From the NCBI GenBank assembly GCA_963573305.1, contig OY754338.1, positions 21,326,192 to 21,390,191 on the forward strand: a stretch of DNA of 64,000 bases. Direction: 5' to 3'. The notes below the pieces were generated by a model that was given only the letters and a program-made list of their open reading frames with translations, ran no database searches and was not told where the DNA came from. This DNA comes from Pyrrhosoma nymphula (lineage: Eukaryota; Arthropoda; Insecta; Odonata; Coenagrionidae). This document shows positions 47,245 through 58,914 of this stretch, one piece after another (position 1 is the stretch's first letter; every line of letters starts with the position of its first letter). The translations under genes and the position numbers were made by a program.

Positions 47245-47675
47245 ATATATAGTTTACTTCCAACCCGGGTTTCAATGGTTACACATCATCTTCAAGTGAT
47301 GTGTAAGAATATAAAAGATTCACTCAGACCTTACTTTATGGAACCACGTCTTTATAAAATAAAAACAGAAATAACTTTGTCAGTTCCACACTTAATTTAT
47401 TACCAACCGTGGTTTCAGCAAGTAATCACCGTTTTCAAGGCTCAGAAAATGGTACCTTATATTAAAAATGTTACCTTGAAAATGTCACATCTTCTGTACC
47501 TTGAAAATGGTGATTACTCGCTGAAACCATGGTCGGTAATAACTTTAGTGTGCAACTGACAAAGTTACTTCAGTTTTATTTTATAATGATGTGTAAGAAT
47601 TGAAATTCATCTACCTTAAGCTGATGTGTAAGCATTGAAACCGGCGTCGGAAGTTAATTAATTTTTTTTGGAAAA
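47245..47675. repeat. Two nested foldbacks; the inner one (47,321-47,590) matches the 41.0-kb repeat
   Basis: Outer arms: AGTTTACTTCCAACCCGGGT and TTCAATGGTTACACATCATC on the left are mirrored by GATGTGTAAGCATTGAAACC and GGCGTCGGAAGTTAATT on the right. Inner arms: CTTTATGGAACCACGTCTTT through GTTCCACACTTAATTTATTA are mirrored by GGTCGGTAATAACTTTAGTG and CAAAGTTACTTCAGTTTTAT. The inner element has apparently inserted into the outer one. Both carry GAAACC-nn-GG-like centres (47,410 minus, 47,529 plus, 47,637 plus). Confidence 0.7.
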
Positions 47676-49214
47676 TTGCGCGGTTAATTTCTTTATCATG
47701 TACACACTCCCCACAATTTGGCAGGAATCTTCGGGTTTTATATGAAATATAGTTAGTGCCCGTAGTATTGTAGTTGACTTTACGATGCATGCTTTCGGCC
47801 AATTTCATCGAAAATACTCCAGAGACGATGAAATGATAGTCAGTGTGATGACCTTCAGTTATAACCCTTAATAGTTAATGCGATGAAAAATTTATTTTTC
47901 CACCTTTTCCACCACCATTTATTGGGAGACTTTATCAAGAGAGACATGGATATGAGTCAACTAAATCAGTAGAGCAAGTAAGGAATAGTCGGTGGCTTTA
48001 TTCAAGATGTTTTCATTCATTTGTCGACGGGCAAGTTAAAAATTTACATTGCAGGTAGGTTTCGGGACACTACCGTAGGTTATTATTGAATAGGTGAATA
48101 TTGCTTCTACTTGTCAACCCCAATTGCTTGCATACTCGTAGACGCTGTATTTACTGTACCTTTAAATTTGTGCCACTCCCGAATTTTTCTGTAACGTACA
48201 GTGGATGACATTTATAATTCGATGGTATTGCATCCTGTAATTTTTCTCTGTACACATGCGCTTTCAAATTCGGAGATTTTTAGACATTTTTCAAAGCAAA
48301 ATGATCTCTGCCGTCGGTGAACCCACAATCCTCCATTTTTCAAAACTTGCACAATTTTTATGTGATTAAAAAATGAATTCTTACTTTTTTAACCATTTGG
48401 GAAATCAGTTTGTTTAGTGATTTTGGCCCATAGCATGATCCAAACCCTTTCATTAGTACCTACTCGAGAACCACCCACACGATATTGCGTCGAGCTACAC
48501 TGGAGTTACGATGGCGGCAACACGTGATTAGTTATCTACACTTGGCAACCTCTTATTTGGACGACGTCGCCATAAATGCAATGTTTACTTATTCAAAATT
48601 CTTCTTCAAAAAGGTGTAACACTCGCGCTGACATCTTTATTACCTTTTGAGTTTTAAGAAATGTATAATGTACAAGCATTTCCGCCGGCCATAGTTACCC
48701 CCTTTTCCTTATCGAGACATTTTGCGTCAAAATCTATTTCATAAGTAATTCAAGAAGGCCGTAGATAAACGGAAAAAGTGCCAAATTGGTACCATTCGAT
48801 ATGACCGGTAACCCGTAACAAACCTCAAGTCGATAAATCATGGATATCTCGAAAGTATAGCCCTTCCATCGATAGATGTGATACGAAAATCATACAGACC
48901 AAAAAAGGTAATTATCCGGGATATATATATATAAGTAAATTTACAACATTACCCAGTAGATCAGAAATACTCGCAACATCAGATAAGGTTTCTCATTTCC
49001 CAGTCATTTGCTTATCCCGCAATTTTGGGATGAAAATTATTCTCTTTCCGGGATCCCTGGATGGGCCTAATTCTTTTTAGAATGTACTAAAACTGAGTTA
49101 ATTTTGAAAAGAGAGGAAAAGGTAAATAAAAGAATAATTATTAATTATTTTATAGAATTTTAATTACAACTGAAATCTCCATTATATATCTACCTAATCT
49201 TATCTAAATTAATA
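47676..49214. other. Intergenic, nothing recognised
   Basis: AT-rich; a short (TA)n run near 48,925. Confidence 0.45.
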
Positions 49215-49445
49215 TTAATGTGAAATTTTTTATTTATTTGTTAAGTTATGTACTTTCGATGCGCTGTACACACACCTGTATTATTGTTGTAATGGCTCTT
49301 TTTGCCTTGTTTACAGTCATGTATGTACCATGTATCTTATTGAATACTGTGACTAATGTATTCACTAACTGTACAAGTTTCTTCTGCTCCAAGGGACAGA
49401 TTTTTCCCAGAGCAAATAAAGTTATTATTGTATTGTATTGTAAGA
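49215..49445 (+). repeat. Probable LINE 3' end with (TATTG)n tail
   Basis: A stretch ending in AGCAAATAAAGTTATTATTG and TATTGTATTGTA, that is, a polyadenylation-like hexamer just before a 5-mer repeat tail. The preceding 200 bp have no readable protein. Pentamer tails like this are typical of Jockey/I-type LINE 3' ends. Confidence 0.45.
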
Positions 49446-50759
49446 TTTTAATTTTTTTTAATGCCTACATCAAATTTAAACAAATAAAAAAATGCTGTTT
49501 TATCAAAACTGTACATTACATCGAAAATACTCCCTTGAATATGTAAAATGTAAATGTTCTCTGATATAAATTACCTTGAAATGAATAGCATCGCTAAATT
49601 TAACCAAAAAGATTATTTTAAATTTTTATAGTACAATCAAAAAACCAATCCATTGACCACTCTATCTTGTTCTCATTCCAGTCAAGAAGATTCCTGCGGC
49701 TTAATAGGCCCTTTCTGATTCTATTGGCGTGAATGGAATCGTCTTTAATGCATTATATAGAAGAGACATGTTCCGAGTTATTTTTCCCCTTGGCTCCAGG
49801 ATATCTATTTTCTTATTAAAGAATTCTGGGTTTCCCGGGAATGGAGAATTTCCCAGGAAATTTGAATTTGATAAATTTCTGCCAGGCGGAATCCTGGGAG
49901 ACAGCCCCAAATATCAGGCACGTATCGCCACGTACGTATGCATGGTCTTGCAAGAAGAAAGTGCGTAGCTTTGGGAGGAGATAGGGAATTTAATTTCCAG
50001 TTCTTTTTTTCCTGAAGGGCACGAAAACGGAATTCCTTACTCGTAGAGCCATTGCAACACTTTATCCAGCACATTTGGCAGTATCTATGAAATCACCGAC
50101 TATCAGTGACCTAACCGATGGAAGAGACATATATGAAACTTGTTTCAGCGGTGCATAAGATATGAATTGTTCTTTCGATGTTGTCATTCATGGCTACGGT
50201 AGATTAGTTCCAAGATGGCACCCGTTTACCCGTAGAGATTTACTTTTTTATGGCAACTGCAAAATGAACCGCAGAAAATGTCCCGGTTGCCGTAGCTCCG
50301 TAAGTATGGAGTAACTAGTAAGTCGTAAAGCCCCCAAGGCGCCCATAGATGAGTTTCATGTTGTGATCGCTAAATTATTAAAATTCCTTATTTGAGATAT
50401 GCAATTGTTCCAAGCAAAAACGCCCTGAGGTAAAAATATAGATAACCGAAAAAACTATGAAAAAATGAAGAAGAAAATATTAACCACACTAGGAAATCAA
50501 ACTCCGTACCTTCCACTCCACAATCCACCACCTTACCACCGGTCTACCTCTTCCTTGAAGGAATAAGCAGTTCACATGGCCTTAATGCATTTTCGTGACT
50601 GTGGCTCCATTCTCACAGCGTTACCGAGTCAAGTCTGTTAGTCAGTCAGCGATGAACGTAACTATATATACTAATAGCCTCATGTCCATTTCACAAAAAA
50701 TGCTTAAAATCACATCCCTTGCAACATCCAGAATTAACGCAGATTCTTTCTGAAATGCC
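49446..50759. other. Intergenic, nothing recognised
   Basis: No supported gene or repeat. Frames near 49,700-50,070 on both strands lack motifs. Confidence 0.45.
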
Positions 50760-51870
50760 CAGATGCTTTTTTTACATTTCCGTTTTAATGATGTTTCCCG
50801 CAGATATGGTCAAAATCGTGAATCTAGGATCGCGTATTGCTTCAAGGAAGCCGTCGACGAAGCAAATACGGGATGGGAGGGAGTAGGAAAGAGAATTTCC
50901 TCCCTGCGAGGAAGTAGTAGAGGAAGAGATGGGACCAGAGCCGAGATGAACACCGTGGTAATACAGGGAGATATTCTTCCGCGAGGAAAAAAATGGGCGT
51001 GTATAATTCTATGTCTCCTGTTCATCTCTAGAAGCTGCAAAAGGAATGGCTCCCTGCCTGTCTGTGTGGCGAGAGGATGTGTTCGGCGGAGAGGAACTGC
51101 GAGGGGTGAGAGAACGGAACCTTGCGGGACTCCGAAAGGGGTTACGGGTGGGGGAAGGCGATGAGGTGGGTGGGTTGGAGTTCTCTCCCTGGTGTTCGAC
51201 CAATGGGAAGCTCGGACGGAATGCGTGGGAGGAAAGGAGGAAGGATCTGGGGGAGCGAGGAGGGGAGGGAGAGAGGAGAAGCCGTAATGTACCCGGCCTT
51301 ATCATCACAAACCGCCGGAGAGTGAGCCGAACCTGTAGGACAGGGGAGGGATGAAGGGATAGCGTAAGGGAATAGTAGTAGTGCGGAGTGTGGATCGAAT
51401 GTGGGATAGGGTGGGGAAAGGGGGAGGCAAAGGGGTACAATCAGGGTGTAAGGGAAAGAGAGAGTAAGGATGAGGGAAGAAAAAAATCCAAAGGGGGGAA
51501 AGATCCCTGTTTCTCATTAATTTCCAACATCCCAAGTTTCCTATCCCCAGAAACAAGAAGAGGAGAGTAGGGGGAGAAATTTTGGGACCCAATTTTTTTT
51601 CCGTCCCTTGCTGCCCAGGACCGTCTCTTTTCTCCCTCCACCCTTTAAGCCCCCCCCCCCCTTCTCTACACACCCCCTTCCTTCCTTCACTTCCTACGAG
51701 TGTTGTTCTCCTGATCTAATTTACATACTTATTTTTCGGTAACGTTCTTCCTTATTTTTAAGGTCCTCTCCGATTCGGTTTTTTTATACATCCGACGGAT
51801 TTCTCCTTTTTTATCTTTCTCCTCCCCCCCTTCTCATGTCCTCTTAGATATATATATATATATATACTCC
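50760..51870. repeat. GA/G-rich low-complexity region, C10 run and (TA)n
   Basis: Plus strand is purine-rich from about 50,870 to 51,600. A run of C lies near 51,650 and (TA)n near 51,849. Several overlapping Arg/Gly or Pro/Ser frames are composition artefacts. Confidence 0.55.
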
Positions 51871-52829
51871 CAAGGGCTCAGACTGTGTTTGATCGAGCCC
51901 CTCATAGAGCCAGAGAAAAGGGCCATAGTGTTTTTTTCTCCAAAGGCGACCAAAACGCAAGGACTGATTCGAAGTGGAGAAAAGGTCGCAATAGCCTTCA
52001 GAATATCTGAACGCCTGAGTAATAAATATTATATGCCCTTTGTATGCTTTAAATGGCTGATTTTAAATGAGTAAATAAAAAGTATGAACACTTTTACAGT
52101 TAGTACTGCGACATTCACAAATACTTCAACATATTCTTTTCATTACATATAAAAGGTGAGTATAGAATACTATATTTGTACTCTACGACGTGTGTAAAAT
52201 CTCCTTGGGATATCCACCGGATGGTAGCCTAATTTTAGATTTACATCTAATCATCATCCTCAGGGAGTCTGATTGTAATGTAAAATAATGTTAAGAAACG
52301 ATAAATGATTATAAGAAAAGACCGATACATGCTGCCGTGTTTAGAGGATATTGAAATGTAAAAGTTCATGTGAAATATAAGATTGACGGAAAACCCTAGG
52401 GTATGATGGGAATGAATAGGGATGCCACGCTTTATGAGGGAAGGATGAAGATAAGATTGGTGCCAGAGAGAGAAAATATGCATTTAGTATTTGACAGGAG
52501 ATTGGCTACGACTGGACTAATATTTGTGGGAATTGCTCAGGACTGCTCAACAATCTACCGATGGTGGTAGTGGTCCGAGGGCCTATCTATCCCGGCTCAA
52601 CACATTTGAACGCTTATTTAAACATTATATGAATAAAACATCGCTACAACTATAAATTTACTTCTATGTATCTGAAATTACTTGCATCATAGTCCTGAAG
52701 TTACAAAAAGTCCAACGTTGCTACGCTACTCCTGTGGCTTCGTTACTACTATATCTCTCTCCCAACGCAGTGAGAACGGAGATAAAGTTGGTCCACAAAA
52801 AAATCTCCGTTAAAATATCAAGCAAAAAC
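51871..52829. other. Intergenic, nothing recognised
   Basis: AT-rich without recognisable structure. Confidence 0.45.
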
Positions 52830-52877
52830 TATTAAACATATTCGTTTGCAGGTTTCCACAGCATTGACCAGATGATA

Positions 52878-53383
52878 TCAACATTTTTCGGGTGGCGTCC
52901 ACGTATATTGCTTAAGATCACAGAAGTTTCACCAGCTATCCTGCTGGCGTCCTCAGCTGAAGAATAGCGAAGCGAAGATTTAAAGCATCAGCCATCTCAG
53001 AACACGCATGGAGTGAACCTGGACATACCATAAAATTCTAAGACGCCAAAATAATAGCCAAGGAGAATAGGTACTTCCCGAGAATCATTAAAGAAGCCTT
53101 CGAAATCATCAAAATGCCTATGAATTACATTGGAGAAGATGGATACCCCCTACACAGGTCATAGTAAAGAGTAATTAGTCTCCCGCGCAATCAGCCCCTC
53201 CATGACTAGGCGCAGAATCAGCCGAATTTGGTACCAAATCTAGCCAACTTGGCCACTATAAGAATTGGACGAAAACCTTTTCGCTATCCTTTACCTAAGG
53301 ACGCCAGCAAGATAGCTGGCGAAACTGTTGTGATCCTTAACAATATACACGGATGCCACCCAAAAAATGTTGAAATCACTATT
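52878..53383 (+). mobile_element. Penelope-like retroelement remnant with inverted arms
   Basis: Plus-strand coding (53,003-53,163, with FKASAISE just upstream in frame) reads HAWSEPGHTIKF-stop-DAKIIAKENRYFPRIIKEAFEI and GEDGYPLH. This is the end of the GIY-YIG endonuclease domain of Penelope-like elements. The family pattern is SAxxEHAxxxGHxIxF, then K(I/V)L, YxxRxxxEAxEI and NxEDG. One in-frame TAA breaks it. The 3' arm (53,295-53,383) contains GGACGCCAGCAAGATAGCTG and GCGAAACTGTTGTGATCC. It returns inverted at 52,878-52,956 upstream, giving arms of about 80 bp around a 340-bp core. Inverted and tandem partial copies are usual for this class. The RT domain is absent. Confidence 0.8.
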
Positions 53384-53879
53384 AAATATATGTAATTAAA
53401 TGCCTAAAAAGGCTGAACTATTATTTAGCTAACGTGGAAGTCATTTTAATGTAGTTGACAAACATATTAGTAGTAATCATTAAACTTCATCACATTACAA
53501 TCATCTTTCTTAAAAATTGGCCCTAGCGATCTCTTGATAGTATAATTCATATTCACAGTCACGTACCATCTGCGCCGACAGTAGGAGCTCCATTGAATTA
53601 AAATGAAAATTATGAGAAAGTAATATAAGTATAATTATTCATTGAATTACAATAACCCATTCTCATTCCTTAAATAAGTTACGAGTTTACGTTACTAGTC
53701 ACCATGATTATTAAGAAAATTAACAAAATTATTCATTAAGAACTAGTATTATGATTGCTATACCCAAATTTTGAAACCAAATTAGAAACCATGTAGCAAG
53801 GATGACAAACGTTTCGCTGCTTATCCTACCAGTTTCTACAGGTCAAAGGCGGACGCAGATGAATACCCGTAATAATACA
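53384..53879. other. Intergenic, nothing recognised
   Basis: AT-rich and plain. Confidence 0.5.
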
Positions 53880-54185
53880 GAGTTGGAAAAATTCACCAAT
53901 TCCTGCACCAAACACCTCACCACCTTCTTTTACGGCTTCAGAACCCCCCAGGGCAAAAGGAAAGCGAGGAGGAAGATGGAGGGAATTGAGTTGGAAAAGG
54001 GAAGGGATATTCAATGGAGTTAGTGGGTGGCTGAAAGAAGGGAATGGTAAAGTGGAGAGGAGAGATGATTTCATTGGGGTGGGTTGAAGGAGGTCGGGTA
54101 GCTGTGGGGAAAGGGCGCGGGGATAGATGGGCCAGGAGTGGGAGAGAGTCCTGGCGTGAGACAGACATGCTATATAAAATGAGAG
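53880..54185. repeat. Purine-rich dispersed repeat, copy A
   Basis: Shares order of words with 56,875-57,110: AAATTCACCAATTCCTG against AAGTTCACCGATTCACT; GAGATGATTTCATTGGGG against GAGAAATGATTTCATGG; TGGCGTGAGACAGACATGCT against CGGGCGAGAGACGCAGCA. Overlapping reading frames on both strands are composition effects. Confidence 0.5.
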
Positions 54186-54799
54186 AGGAAGTTTCCCATG
54201 TAAGGATGAAAAAGAACATACTGAGATTTGCACAATCATATGATATATGGGTGCTAGATGCATTTAGCTACTTAAATGTCGAAACAGTAAAAAAGGAAAA
54301 GCTGGGAGGAAAATGTAACAATGTTTTCAGTACAGGAAGAAGTTAGGTTGGCAAGGGTAACATAACTGGCACAGAGAGATAGGTATAATATAAAAGCAAA
54401 TATTTATCTTAAAGAATTAAGACCATAGTGTGAGCAGAAAAAAGATCCGCAAAATGTCAAGTCACGCAAATGTAGTGGGAAGTGATGCCTTTAGTGATGT
54501 AGTGTCATAAGTGATAAGTAACGTAGGCATTAGAGGGACAGGTTTACAATGGACTGAGGAAAGCACTGATAAAAAAGAGATATATTAGCAGATATCAACG
54601 AAACTGGAATATGAGCATCCTTGTATACGGTAAAAAGTAATTAAAACCTTAATTTCAGCAGTATTAGGGAAAAGTGATGCAAATATCAATCAATATGTTA
54701 AAAATTAGTGAATGAAAAGTTCACATATTTTTCTATCAAACCCTTCCCACCCTTTATATGAATTCTAAAACCTCCATCGTCTAAGAAAAGCGGGGACTA
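54186..54799. other. Intergenic, nothing recognised
   Basis: AT-rich with short frames only. Confidence 0.45.
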
Positions 54800-54965
54800 A
54801 ATGCAGTGATGAAGTCGAGTAGACTCTATGGAGGGAAGTTGGATTGCAATGGGATCGGGGGTTGTCTGGAGGGTGGAAGAGAGAGGAGAAATGATTTTAT
54901 TATAGGCGGCTGTGGAGGGAAGTGGAGAAGAAAGAGTGGTGGAGAGAGAAGAAAGGTGGAGAGTA
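54800..54965. repeat. Purine-rich dispersed repeat, copy B
   Basis: GGAGAAATGATTTTATTATA then GGCGGCTGTGGAGGGAAGTG matches copy C (GGAGAAATGATTTCATGG then AAGCGGCCGTGGTGTGAGGG near 56,994) and copy A more loosely. Confidence 0.5.
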
Positions 54966-55324
54966 CCGACATAAGACAAGATGGATATGCGACTTCATAA
55001 TTAGAGAGAATGGAGAAGAAGTCAAGATGAAGGAGAAGAAGAACCGTCTCACTGATGGCATCAACACATAACAATATATTGTGTACTACAAAGTATATAA
55101 CCTGAAAATTAACCGAAAAAATCAAAATCATAATACGTAGGGAAGAGAGAAAAGCTGAATGCAGACATTTCTTGAGCATGCAATATATTTCACATTCCGA
55201 TTTCACGATATGGGGTGGAAAAAGGTCAATGCGAAGAATAATTCAACCCAAGAATATATACACGATTTGAAAAAAATTGCTCAGTTAGCATAAAATAGGA
55301 TAACCAATTACAACAATGTACCTA

Positions 55325-55700
55325 AAAAATTTCGGCAAGAGTTTTTCGCTACATGGCTCAGAAAAATGTAGCAATGGAAAGCTGGAACAGAAGGTAATTG
55401 AGGCTTTCGAAACTTGATGCTGGATGCGGATGCTGAAGATAAAATGGACAAATAGAATCAGGTGCCTTAGAGGAAGTTTATAGCAGAATACGTATAAGAG
55501 GAGAAAACCTAATGGAGCATTATAAGAAAACCAATATGCCGAAGAATAGGTCACACTTGGAGGCAAAATGTATTCGTAAAAAAACAAGAGAAGGGAAAAT
55601 AGACAGTCCAACGAGGAAGACAAAAGGGGAAAATACGTAGACAATCTGAAACGGGATATGAAGCAGAAAAACTAAGAGGACAGTACTAGTACTAATAGTA
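55325..55700 (+). pseudogene. RTE-type LINE, decayed C-terminal fragment
   Basis: FSLHGSEKCSNGKLEQKVIE then AFET-stop-CWMRMLKIKWTNRIR, and after a shift EEVYSRIRIRGENLMEHY, corresponds to the RTE stretch YGSExWxLxxxxxxxxEAFEMWCWRRMLKIxWTDRIxNEEV. It has several stops. It sits directly upstream of the Helitron-like element. Confidence 0.6.
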
Positions 55701-55760
55701 CGAAGGAGAAGGGGCAGAATGGAGGGCTGCCGTCAATCAATCTTAAGAGTGAATGACTGA

Positions 55761-56452
55761 TCTATATACGAGTATATGTGTAAAAGAATGTTTGTCTGTC
55801 AGTTTGTCAGCTTGTCTGTATGTCTTTTATATAAATCTACAGTTTTACTCCGATCATGCTGAAATTTTGTACACTAATAGTTGAAGAAAGGAGAAAAATT
55901 GTAGGCTATTTGAAAAATATATCAGGGCCCCAAAAGGTCCTAAAAAGGTCTGGTTTGGTGGTCTACGCTACGTATGTATTGGTTTTTGTGCAGTGTTATA
56001 ATTTTTTGCTTTTTAAAATCACTTTCGCTCAAGAGAGACGGTTGGGATTTTTTATCAAATGGCTGAAAGAATAAAGCTTATAATTATTATTTTAATCAAT
56101 TATCTCTTGCAATTCGTATTTGTCTGAAAATCGTGTTTTATGGCTGCAAAAACGCACATTTCTCTCTGAAATCAAGAATAGCATATTTTCTTGACAGCCA
56201 GATTTTGGTCTTAAACGCATTTAAAATTCATTTTCTCAATTTAAGCTGATAAGGAATGCTAAGCATTGGGTTTTGTGCAGTGGTTTATTCTTTTGAATTT
56301 TAAAACTACTTTCACTCAAGATAGAGAGTAAAAATTTATTTTATCAGATACCCGAAAGAAAAAAGTTACTCATTTCATCAATCGATTCTCCTCTTATATG
56401 ATGAGTTATGAAGGAAGTTTGATCCCGAGCAACGCCGGGTTATTCAGCTTGT
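55761..56452 (+). mobile_element. Helitron-like non-autonomous element (candidate)
   Basis: It starts TCTATATACGAG directly after an A and runs into TTTGTCTGTCAGTTTGTCAG, the opening typical of many insect non-autonomous Helitrons. The end is a small hairpin CCCGAGCAACGCCGGG followed by TTATTCAGCTTGT, close to the CTRRT terminus (CTTGT here, one base off). No target duplication, as expected. Internally, TTTTTGTGCAGTG and CACTTTCGCTCAAGAGAGA (from about 55,983) recur as TTTTGTGCAGTGG and CACTTTCACTCAAGATAGA (from about 56,268), a direct repeat about 290 bp apart. No Rep/helicase is encoded. Confidence 0.5.
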
Positions 56453-56874
56453 GAAGTATATGAGAAAGATAGCTTGGAAAGGTCCGGTCGTTCGGGTTCG
56501 CTTCTGGAAGTTTGCGGTAGAGAACCCAAAAGAAAGAAATACTCCGCGGCAGCCATAACAAGAAAGAGATTTCCAGAAAATATTGGGAAATGACATAGAT
56601 TTGCAGAATGACCAAGTAGGCGGGTGTTGTATCCAATTGGCTAGTAAAATAAATTAAAACCCCACCCAAAAATTAGCTAAAATCATAAAAAACAACTCAA
56701 AAATATGAAATATGGGCAAAATAACATTATGGTGCACAAATGTTTTAAATAAAAGATATCACTAATGATAAAGAAGTCGAATCACAATGCGAATTGGAAA
56801 ACATTCCATAAAATCTCGAGCCAAATCAACATAAGCTGGAAATCGTAACAAGTAATCCAGATATTAGTTGGAAA
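56453..56874. other. Intergenic, nothing recognised
   Basis: No supported feature. Confidence 0.45.
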
Positions 56875-57110
56875 AGTTCACCGATTCACTAAAGCGTGAG
56901 GAGGCGTGAATAGAACAGAGATTTGTGGTGAGAAGGGGAAAACATTTGCAATTGGGTTTTGGATGTGGTTGGCAGGGACGGGATGAGGAAGGGGAGAAAT
57001 GATTTCATGGAAGCGGCCGTGGTGTGAGGGTTCGAGAAGGAACTGGGCTCCGGGCGAGAGACGCAGCAAAGATGGATATACTATATTTATATATGATGGG
57101 AGGAAGAGAG
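56875..57110. repeat. Purine-rich dispersed repeat, copy C
   Basis: Third copy of the family at 53,880 and 54,800; shared words given there. CT-rich low-complexity DNA follows to about 57,480. The 239-codon plus-strand frame 56,999-57,718 spans this low-complexity DNA and has no known domain. Confidence 0.5.
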
Positions 57111-57494
57111 TTTTTCATGAAAGGAACTCTCTCTCTCTCTCTTCCTTCGCCGTCCGCGATGCCTCTCCACCACGATTTCCCCTTCTTTTGTCCACCCCCC
57201 AACGGAAAAACCGACGCGGAACTCGCTCATCTCTTGTAGCGGTGGCCATTCTTCCCGCACCCCAAACGCATTCCCTCTTCCCATTCCACACACAGACACA
57301 GAAACACATTCACTTCGCTATCCTCGATTCACTCCGCCCGCGACACATGCGGAGAGAAAGAAAGAAATGTGAAGGAGGAAGCGACCTCTCTATTTCTCTC
57401 TCCCTCCCCCTTCTTCTTCGTCTTTCCAGGGCCTCACGCGCCATTAACCGAGTAGAGGGATGGAGGAGAGGGAGTGAAAGGCGTATAAAGGAGG

Positions 57495-57655
57495 AGAAAT
57501 ATACCGCGGTCGAAGGGAGACGCGCCCCTTGTTCATGTCCGCGACCTCAAATGCTCCCCGAATGCTTCGGAACGCAATCGCTCGTCCACGTCTCACATAT
57601 ATCTCGCCATAGCGCCCAAGGTTTGCGTAGAAGGAAGCAGGGATGGTTTGGCCAA
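57495..57655. repeat. Direct repeat, left copy (partner 58,915-59,085)
   Basis: CCGAATGCTTCGGAACGCAATCG and CATAGCGCCCAAGGTTTGCG here match GTGAATGCTTTGGAATGCGA and CATAGCGCCCAGGGTTTGCA at the partner. Both are followed by TAGRAAGGARCAGGGA. Confidence 0.65.
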
Positions 57656-58914
57656 GCAATATCGATAATTGACGCTATTAATAGTTTTAGTGTCGATAAT
57701 TTTATATTTATAGATTAATCGATACTTTAAAAGTTGATAATATTATACAGTTTTTAATCAACACACACTATGTATTATAATTTTATTATTATTGTATACT
57801 TATTAGATTTTATATCTAATACCAAACTTACCTAACTACCTAGTATACCTAACTACCAAAACTTTCAATTCCATTAACTATCGATAGTGTTAGCGGCAAG
57901 AATTAAAATCCGCGCGGACGCACGAACATCACAGCGGAAAGATACCTTATCAGGGGAGAACTATCTGGCGCAGCGGAATGTGTGCTACGGCCCTGAGTTG
58001 GAGAAGAGGAGCTGCCTTGTCTGGAGGCGATACATAGCTGTATGAACCCTGGCCTGGGAAAGAGCTCTTGGAGTCTCAGAGAAACATACTTTTTTCAAAT
58101 AAAGTTTTGAAAAGATACAAGTCCTTGGCTTCCTTCATTTGAATCTAACAATAGCATTAATAATGAAAACAAACGAACTGTAGTGAAAACAAATTTTGTT
58201 ATTATATGAATCATTTTTTTTAATATTTTTAATATCGACTACGGTCTGAAGTTTTCATTTAAGATAACTGTCGTTAGTTTTAACATCAATTAAAATCGAT
58301 AGTTAATTGAACTGTACAATGCATACATATATGTATATGATATATATTATGTTTAATATCGGTATGTATCGATAGTGAGCATATATTTTACATTCAATTA
58401 GATTGTTCACTAACAATATATAGTTAACGCATCGATTAGTTATTGTTTTCTTTTAATTTACTCATTACCATCGCAAGTTAATAATATATGTTTAAGATCG
58501 ATATCTAATGATAGCGTACCCAAAGTATATATATAAATTGAATTACATTGCTAACATACGATATTTTTTCAGTGCATTGATAATGATTGTTTTCTCTAAT
58601 GATAATTAATGCTATCGTTTCCTGTTCATATTTTTAAATGTGATTATACATTTACCACGACATTTTCCCTTATTACCCGTAATTCGTTTATCTTTGCAAA
58701 CTTCACAGCTTATGTAAATATATTTGGCTTGCATTGATTGATATGTATATTTAAAAATTTAAAATAAAAATTTTAAGTAAGTGTACATATCTATAAAATG
58801 TAGAGCATACGTGGTACCGCACCGATATATGCTGTACCTAAACGATATAAAGATGAAAAAAGTACTTTCTCATAGTTTGAAATTGAAACATAGCACATAT
58901 ACAAAAAGAGAGAA
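57656..58914. repeat. AT-rich block with recurring ATCGAT words, between two direct repeats
   Basis: Very AT-rich DNA in which ATCGATA/TATCGAT words recur irregularly (near 57,660, 57,716, 57,880, 58,297, 58,366, 58,431, 58,498). It contains the solo LTR at 57,888. No coding capacity seen. It may be an eroded tandem array or an insertion. Confidence 0.45.
57888..58150 (+). repeat. Solo LTR, 263 bp, with 4-bp target duplication ATAG
   Basis: Starts TGTTAG and ends CTAACA, a perfect 6-bp terminal inversion. ATAG lies directly outside both ends (57,884-57,887 and 58,151-58,154). It is GC-richer than the DNA around it. CAAATAAAGTTTTGAAAAG about 55 bp before the end supplies a polyadenylation hexamer, as in an R-U5 junction. 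No internal retroelement sequence follows, so it is a recombined solo LTR. The family is undetermined; a 4-bp duplication would favour gypsy-like over copia-like. Confidence 0.7.

Noticed and set aside
56999..57718. 239-codon plus-strand frame, the longest in the window
   Set aside because: It crosses a purine-rich repeat, CT-rich DNA and half of a direct repeat with no recognisable domain. Length alone in GC-rich low-complexity DNA is weak evidence.
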